The notes below the pieces were generated by a model that ran no database searches, was not told the DNA's origin, and saw nothing but the letters and a program-made list of their open reading frames with translations. DNA of 64,000 bases from Metabacillus endolithicus (lineage in GTDB: Bacteria; Bacillota; Bacilli; Bacillales; Bacillaceae): positions 4,446,001-4,510,000 of the forward strand of contig NZ_CP095550.1 in NCBI RefSeq assembly GCF_023078335.1, read 5' to 3'. The translations under genes were made by a program, and so were the position numbers. Numbering within the stretch: the stretch's first letter is position 1; the number at the start of each line of letters is the position of its first letter. Below are positions 58,205 to 64,000 of the stretch, one piece after another.

Positions 58205-61200
58205 ATGGGTAAAGTGAATAAGCTTTTAGTTGCAAACAGAGGGGAAATAGCAATTCGGGTTTTCCGGGCATGTACAGAGTTGAATATTAGGACAGTAGCG
58301 ATTTATTCGAAAGAAGATACAGGATCATATCATCGCTATAAAGCTGATGAAGCTTATTTAGTAGGAGAAGGAAAGAAACCAATTGATGCCTATCTTGATA
58401 TCGAAGGAATCATTGAGATCGCAAAAAATAATCAGGTTGATGCAATACATCCAGGTTATGGTTTTTTATCTGAGAATATTCATTTTGCTAGAAGATGCGA
58501 GGAAGAAGGAATCATTTTTGTTGGTCCTAAATCTGAGCATTTAGATATGTTTGGAGATAAGGTAAAGGCAAGAAAACAAGCAGAACTAGCCAATATACCT
58601 GTTATACCGGGGAGTGATGGTCCTGTAGCAAACCTTGATGAAGTGATTGAATTTGGAGATACATACGATTATCCTTTTATGATTAAGGCCTCACTTGGAG
58701 GCGGTGGAAGAGGTATGAGAATTGTAAGAAGTAAAGAAAGCTTACAAGAATCATATGAACGAGCAAAATCTGAAGCGAAAGCAGCTTTTGGGAACGATGA
58801 GGTTTATGTAGAAAAATTTATTGAAAATCCTAAGCATATTGAAGTTCAAATATTTGGAGATCATGACGGGAAAACTGTTCACCTTTATGAAAGAGATTGT
58901 TCTGTCCAGAGACGTCATCAAAAGGTTGTTGAGGTAGCACCTAGTGTTTCCTTATCAGAGGACCTTCGTAGTAGAATTTGCGATGATGCTGTAAAGCTTA
59001 TGGATAATGTGAAATACTTAAATGCAGGAACAGTTGAATTTTTAGTTTCAGGAGATCACTATTATTTCATTGAAGTAAATCCACGTGTTCAGGTTGAACA
59101 TACGATAACCGAAATGATAACAGGAATTGATATTGTTCAAACTCAAATTCTAATAGCTCAGGGTCATAATCTGGCGAGTAAAGAGATTGGCATTCAATCT
59201 CAAGATCAAATTAAAGTAAATGGCTATGCAATTCAATCAAGGGTAACGACAGAAGATCCTTTAAATAACTTTATGCCTGATACCGGTAAAATTATGGCAT
59301 ACCGATCTGGTGGCGGCTTTGGTGTTCGTTTAGATGCAGGTAATGGGTTTCAAGGGGCTGTTATTACTCCTCACTATGATTCATTACTAGTAAAGCTTTC
59401 GACTTGGGCTTTAACATTTGAACAAGCTGCATCTAAAATGGTCAGAAATTTAAGGGAATTTAGAATAAGAGGAATTAAAACAAATATTCCTTTTTTAGAA
59501 AATGTAGTAAAGCATGAGGATTTCTTAAGTGGAAAATATAATACATCCTTTATCGACTCATCACCGGAGTTATTTGTTTTTCCAAAAAGGAAAGACAGGG
59601 GAACAAAAATGCTTTCATACATTGGAACTGTTACTGTAAATGGATTCCCTGGAATAGATAAACAAAAGAAGCCTGTGTTTGAGAAACCTGTTGTTCCAAA
59701 AGTAAAGTACTCTGAACAAAAATTAAATGGAACGAAACAAATTTTAGACAAACATGGAACTTCAGGACTTATTAAGTGGATAAAGGATCAAAATCAAGTG
59801 CTGTTAACAGATACAACATTTAGAGATGGACACCAATCCTTACTTGCAACACGAGTGAGAACAAATGACTTAAAGAATATAGCTGAACCAACTTCGCAAT
59901 TGTTACCTCATTTATTTTCTTTGGAAATGTGGGGCGGGGCAACTTTTGATGTTTCTTACCGCTTTTTAAAAGAAGATCCTTGGGATCGTTTATTAACAAT
60001 TCGTGATAAGGTGCCAAATGTATTATTACAGATGCTACTGCGAGCATCAAATGCAGTTGGGTATAAAAATTATCCTGATAATGTCATAAAGGAATTTGTT
60101 GAAAAATCAGCATATGCGGGTATTGACGTTTTTAGAATTTTTGACAGTTTGAACTGGGTTAAAGGAATGACATTGGCAATTGATGAGGTAGGTAAATCTG
60201 GGAAGATTGCAGAAGCTGCTATTTGCTATACAGGAGATATATTGGATTCAAGCAGACCTAAATATAATCTGGAATATTATAAAAATATGGCAAAAGAGCT
60301 TGAGCAAGCTGGTGCGCATATTCTAGCGATTAAGGATATGGCAGGTTTACTTAAACCTAGAGCAGCTTATGAACTCATATCTACCCTTAAAGATGCAGTT
60401 GATCTGCCAATCCACCTTCATACCCATGATACAAGTGGTAATGGAATTTTTACCTATTCAAAAGCAATTGAGGCTGGGGTAGATATAGTTGATGTAGCGG
60501 TAAGTTCAATGGCAGGCTTACCTCACAACCGAGTGCGAATTCCCTTTATTATGCTTTAGAAGGATATGAGCGACAACCAAATATAGATATACAGTCATTA
60601 GAACAACTTTCACAATATTGGGAGAACGTTAGGAAATATTATGTTAACTTTGAGAGTGGTATGAACGCACCACATTCAGAAATTTATATGCATGAAATGC
60701 CAGGAGGTCAATATAGTAATCTTCAGCAGCAAGCAAAGGCTGTTGGACTAGGTGATGAATGGGATAAAGTAAAAGGGATGTACCGCAGAGTAAATGATCT
60801 ATTCGGTGACATAGTCAAAGTTACCCCTTCGTCTAAGGTTGTTGGCGACATGGCACTATTTATGGTTCAAAATAAACTAAATGAAGATGATATTTTTGAA
60901 AAGGGAGAAACTCTGGATTTTCCAGATTCAGTTATTGAATTGTTTGAGGGGTATTTAGGGCAACCGCATGGAGGGTTTCCTAAAGAATTACAACGAATCA
61001 TTTTAAAAGGTCGCACACCTATAACCGAGCGACCTGGTGAAAAACTTGAACCAGTAAATTTTCAAGCTATGAAAGAAGAGTTATTTCATAGTTTGGGAAG
61101 ACCTGTAACTAATTTTGAACTAATTGCTAATGCTCTTTACCCTAAAGTCTTTTCTGAATATATTAAAACATGTGATATGTATGGTGATATTTCTGTCCTT

Positions 61201-61641
61201 GATACTCCAACTTTTTTATATGGAATGAGATTAGGTGAGGAGATAGAGGTTGAGATTGAACAAGGTAAAACATTAATAGTGAAACTTGTTTCAATTGGTG
61301 AACCTCAAGCTGATGGACATAGAGTTGTTTATTTTGAATTAAATGGTCCCCGTGAAGTGCTGATTAAAGATGAAAACATACAATCTACGGTAGTATCAAA
61401 GCTTAAGGCTGATAAAAACAATGGAGATCATATTGGTGCGACTATGCCGGGCACAGTTATTAAGGTGTTAGTTGAAAAAGGTGAAAAAGTGAACAAAGGA
61501 GATCATTTAATCATTACAGAAGCTATGAAAATGGAAACTACAGTTCAAGCTCCCTTTACAGGAGTTGTTAAAGATATTCATGTTACTAATGGTGAGGGAA
61601 TTCAATCTGGTGATTTGTTAATAGAAATTTCTAAAGGGTAA
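58205..61641 (+). CDS. pycA: PycA, pyruvate carboxylase, frameshifted
   Basis: A biotin enzyme of about 1145 residues that makes oxaloacetate from pyruvate and bicarbonate. Domains in order: biotin carboxylase (LLVANRGEIAIRVFRAC, the ATP-grasp loop KASLGGGGRGMRIV, EVNPRVQVEHT); carboxyltransferase from about residue 530 (LTDTTFRDGHQSLLATR, IKDMAGLLKP, HLHTHDTSGNG); biotinyl domain with the modified lysine in EAMKMETTV. The frame breaks after VAVSSMAGL at 60520; one extra A restores LTSQPSANSLYYALEG. The start chosen is ATG at 58205; upstream codons precede the RBS AGGAGGGG. Break most likely artefactual. Confidence 0.94.
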
Positions 61642-61663
61642 TCTACCAATACTTTAGAGAAAA

Positions 61664-61692
61664 TAAAAAAGAGGCGAAGGCCTCTTTTTTTA
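61664..61692. terminator. Bidirectional terminator between pycA and ctaA
   Basis: AAAAAAGAGGC and GCCTCTTTTTT with a four-base loop. Confidence 0.9.
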
Positions 61693-62634
61693 TTTGGAAA
61701 ATGAATGTTCAGTTGTTGAACTAACCTCAGTATTTAAATTACTACGACTAACTAATAAAAGGAAATAGCTGAATAGTCCAAACAAACATGAAATTATAAG
61801 TGCATGAGCTAACGATACAAAAAGATTTAACCCAGATAAAACAACAAATGCTCCGGATGTTACCTGCATACATACTAAAATAAAGGCAATCATCCAACCT
61901 TTATAAATAATTTTTTGATGTTTGTGATACTTAAATGCACGCCATGCGGTATATGTTATCCAAATAAAAATAATGCCCGCAGCCATTCGATGTCCCATTT
62001 GAATCCATTCATGCAGTGTAGTCGGCAGTCCACCTGCTCGTCCGCTGCACATCGGCCATTCTGGACAGGCTAGACTTGCACCTTTATGTCTAACATATGC
62101 GCCAGTGTAAACGACAACATATGAATAGACGATAATGCCAACCATATGAAATTTCATAGTCTTATCAATTATTAATGTCTTTGAGTCGAATTTCTTATCA
62201 ACTTCAAATATTAATAGTGTTAATAACAATACAGATGCAAAGGAAATAAGCGATATACCGAAATGAAGAGCAAGAACGGCATCTGATTGGCCCCACATAA
62301 CAGCAGCAGCTCCAATTAAGGCCTGCAATACTAGAAAAAACATTGATAGTATAGCTAAAAACTTTGTTTCTCTTACATGACCTATTTGTTTCCAGGACCA
62401 TATTGAGAGAATTAACACAGCTATACCAGCAAGTCCACTAACCAAACGATGACTAAGTTCTATAACGAGTTCAAACGTGATTTCACTCGGTACAAGCTCG
62501 CCGTGACATAGCGGCCAAGAATCTCCACATCCTGCACCTGACTCAGTTTTCGTAACAAGAGCTCCGCCAATTAAAACACACAACATAATCACTGTTGTCA
62601 AAACGGCGAACCATTTAAGAGCACGTTGCAACAT
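61690..62634 (-). CDS. ctaA: CtaA, heme A synthase
   Basis: A 314-residue protein with eight membrane helices that oxidises heme O to heme A for cytochrome oxidase. The four heme-ligating histidines are visible in [25 protein letters not shown] and SLAHALII. Two periplasmic cysteine pairs ([13 protein letters not shown] and [12 protein letters not shown]) are typical of Bacillus CtaA. I chose ATG at 62634 (LQRALKW); a GTG six bases earlier is the alternative. Divergent from ctaB. Confidence 0.94.
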   Translation of the reverse strand: MLQRALKWFAVLTTVIMLCVLIGGALVTKTESGAGCGDSWPLCHGELVPSEITFELVIELSHRLVSGLAGIAVLILSIWSWKQIGHVRETKFLAILSMFFLVLQALIGAAAVMWGQSDAVLALHFGISLISFASVLLLTLLIFEVDKKFDSKTLIIDKTMKFHMVGIIVYSYVVVYTGAYVRHKGASLACPEWPMCSGRAGGLPTTLHEWIQMGHRMAAGIIFIWITYTAWRAFKYHKHQKIIYKGWMIAFILVCMQVTSGAFVVLSGLNLFVSLAHALIISCLFGLFSYFLLLVSRSNLNTEVSSTTEHSFSK

Positions 62635-63231
62635 GTTCACCTACTTAAGTATAGTCAATTGAGATAAATATTAGAAAAAAATACTCCACCGTATCGTACA
62701 CAATGTACAAGAAAAAGACAATAAATAACGTAAAATGTTCACAAAGTTCTTAAGTTTGATGAAAAGGGTGTCACATATAGTCATCATAATTTATTGTTCC
62801 GTTAAAGGGGTTGAATATGTATTAGGAGTTTACTAGAAATAGAAGGTACCATTATTTTTATTACAATAACTATTTTTTCCTAAGAATTGAAATGGAAATT
62901 ATGATAAAATAGGAAGGCTTGGTATAGTAGTATAGTTCAAGGGAGATGTATCGCTTCACAATTTCGACAAAAATACTTCATAAATTATTCACAATTTAAG
63001 AAAGAATTATGTTTTAATATCAAGTAGACCGTTTTTAAATGTTTATTTTTTTAGTATGATAAGATATAGAAAATTAGCAGGTTGCAACCGCCTTCATCTT
63101 ACTTCTCTTAACTATGTTATCATATGTAATAGAAGAGAATGTTTATTTCAAAAGCAAGTATTTTAAAGACAGGTGAAGGAAATTGAAATAGCCTAAATAC
63201 ATTAGGTTATATTGGGTAAGGAGGTAATGAA
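62635..63231. promoter_or_regulatory. ctaA-ctaB divergent control region
   Basis: About 600 A+T-rich bases with no gene. Three TTCACAA copies stand at 62738, 62955 and 62988, the last two 33 bp apart. TTTGTGAA/TTCACAA-like elements are the type bound by ResD, which activates cta genes in B. subtilis. A perfect 10-bp palindrome GGTTGCAACC lies at 63080-63089, a TTCTCTT/AAGAGAA hairpin at about 63103-63140, and an ATAGCCTAA/TTAGGTTAT hairpin just before the ctaB RBS. Confidence 0.5.
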
Positions 63232-64000
63232 TTGGCAGATACAAAAGTTTTGGATGAGGCTGCAATTAAGCATCATTCAAATGATATACGTGAGACGACA
63301 CTCTGGAAGGATTTCCTTTCATTAATTAAAGTAGGGATTGTTAACTCAAATGCAATAACTACCTTTACTGGTATTTGGCTTGCTCTCTACTTTAGTGGTA
63401 AAGGATTCCTAGCTAATATTGATGTCGTACTATTTACATTACTTGGTTCTTCGTTAGTAATCGCTGGATCCTGTGCAATTAATAATTATTATGACAGGGA
63501 TATTGATCATTTAATGGAAAGAACAAAGGAACGTCCAACTGTTACTGGAAAAATGAATCCAATGCATGCATTGTGGATTGGAATCTTTCTGTTAACTGTA
63601 GGATTTGCATTAATGCTTATGACAACGATCACTGCGACAATTATTTCGTTGGTAGGGGTTGTTACTTATATCTTTTTGTATACAATGTGGTCTAAGCGTT
63701 TATATACCATTAATACTGTTATTGGAAGTGTTTCAGGTGCTGTCCCGCCTTTAATTGGATGGGCGGCAATTGACTCTAACTTAAGTGTTATGGCATGGGT
63801 ACTATTTTTAATTATGTTCATTTGGCAACCACCACATTTTTTAGCCTTAGCAATGAGAAGAACAGAAGAGTATCGAGCTGCTAATATTCCGATGCTTCCT
63901 GTTGTTCATGGGTTTGATGTTACGAAACGTCAAATTATGGTATGGGTTGCATGCTTAATACCATTGCCATTTTACTTATATGAGCTTGGTGTAGGATTTC
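63232..64000 (+). CDS. ctaB: CtaB, protoheme IX farnesyltransferase (heme O synthase), partial
   Basis: The 5' part, 256 codons, of a polytopic UbiA-family prenyltransferase that converts heme B to heme O. Both prenyl-diphosphate motifs are seen: [19 protein letters not shown] (about residue 82) and the second loop region with [16 protein letters not shown] and [15 protein letters not shown] with [12 protein letters not shown] are hallmark CtaB stretches. TTG start at 63232, seven bases after GGAGGT. The gene runs off the window end. Confidence 0.95.
   Translation, partial: MADTKVLDEAAIKHHSNDIRETTLWKDFLSLIKVGIVNSNAITTFTGIWLALYFSGKGFLANIDVVLFTLLGSSLVIAGSCAINNYYDRDIDHLMERTKERPTVTGKMNPMHALWIGIFLLTVGFALMLMTTITATIISLVGVVTYIFLYTMWSKRLYTINTVIGSVSGAVPPLIGWAAIDSNLSVMAWVLFLIMFIWQPPHFLALAMRRTEEYRAANIPMLPVVHGFDVTKRQIMVWVACLIPLPFYLYELGVGF

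Overview
This is an A+T-rich stretch of chromosome from a Bacillaceae member. Nearly every recognisable gene has a Bacillus subtilis counterpart from the ykn-fru-ykp-ykr-pdh-ykt-yla-cta part of the map, in almost the same order. Gram-positive signs include strong AGGAGG-type ribosome binding sites, many TTG and GTG starts, lipoprotein signals, sigma-A-like promoters and hairpin-plus-T-run terminators. No tRNA, rRNA, CRISPR array, prophage or insertion sequence was seen.

Layout. 1-3.3 kb: the end of a yknWXYZ-type ABC efflux operon. 3.5-7.2 kb: the fruRKA fructose PTS operon, with a readable control region of 10-bp repeats and a cre box. 7.3-12.4 kb: ohr, signal peptidase, a DUF4349 lipoprotein behind an ECF-type promoter, a decayed cstA relic, a LysE-type exporter, a CPBP protease and small membrane proteins. 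12.6-20.9 kb: ykpA, ykpB, a CobW-type GTPase, ampS, an acyl-CoA dehydrogenase, ykpC and mreBH. 21.3-28.3 kb: an InhA-like secreted metalloprotease, RecQ, an AbrB-family membrane protein and KtrC. 28.3-33.6 kb: rnjA-rpoY, an EamA transporter, def, a YjcZ-type peptide and ykyA. 34.2-39.0 kb: pdhABCD. 39.1-44.9 kb: slp, a BCCT-transporter relic, a lineage-specific pair of repeat proteins, the SR1 dual-function RNA gene with its SR1P peptide, and speA. 45.2-49.3 kb: a nitronate monooxygenase-like gene, yktA, yktB, a ykzI-like gene, suhB, a GNAT gene and ylaF. 49.5-64 kb: typA, ylaH, ylaI, ylaJ, ylaK, ylaL, ylaN, ftsW, pycA, and divergent ctaA and ctaB (ctaB is cut by the window end).

How the genes fit together. 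Much of the window is central carbon metabolism and its control: fructose uptake to fructose 1,6-bisphosphate, pyruvate dehydrogenase, pyruvate carboxylase, and the CcpN-controlled SR1/SR1P gene. In B. subtilis SR1P links GapA to RNase J1, which is also encoded here. RnjA and the RNA polymerase epsilon subunit RpoY are adjacent. CtaA and CtaB make heme A for cytochrome oxidase.

The most important caution is that nine otherwise conserved genes are broken, including rnjA and pycA. Each break can be repaired by adding one base (seven cases) or two bases (two cases) to a short homopolymer. This looks like systematic base undercalling rather than gene decay. Two transporter relics (cstA and a BCCT carrier) have large internal deletions and are genuine pseudogenes. 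The most interesting lineage-specific item is the pair of genes built from four copies of a roughly 165-residue TPR-like module.
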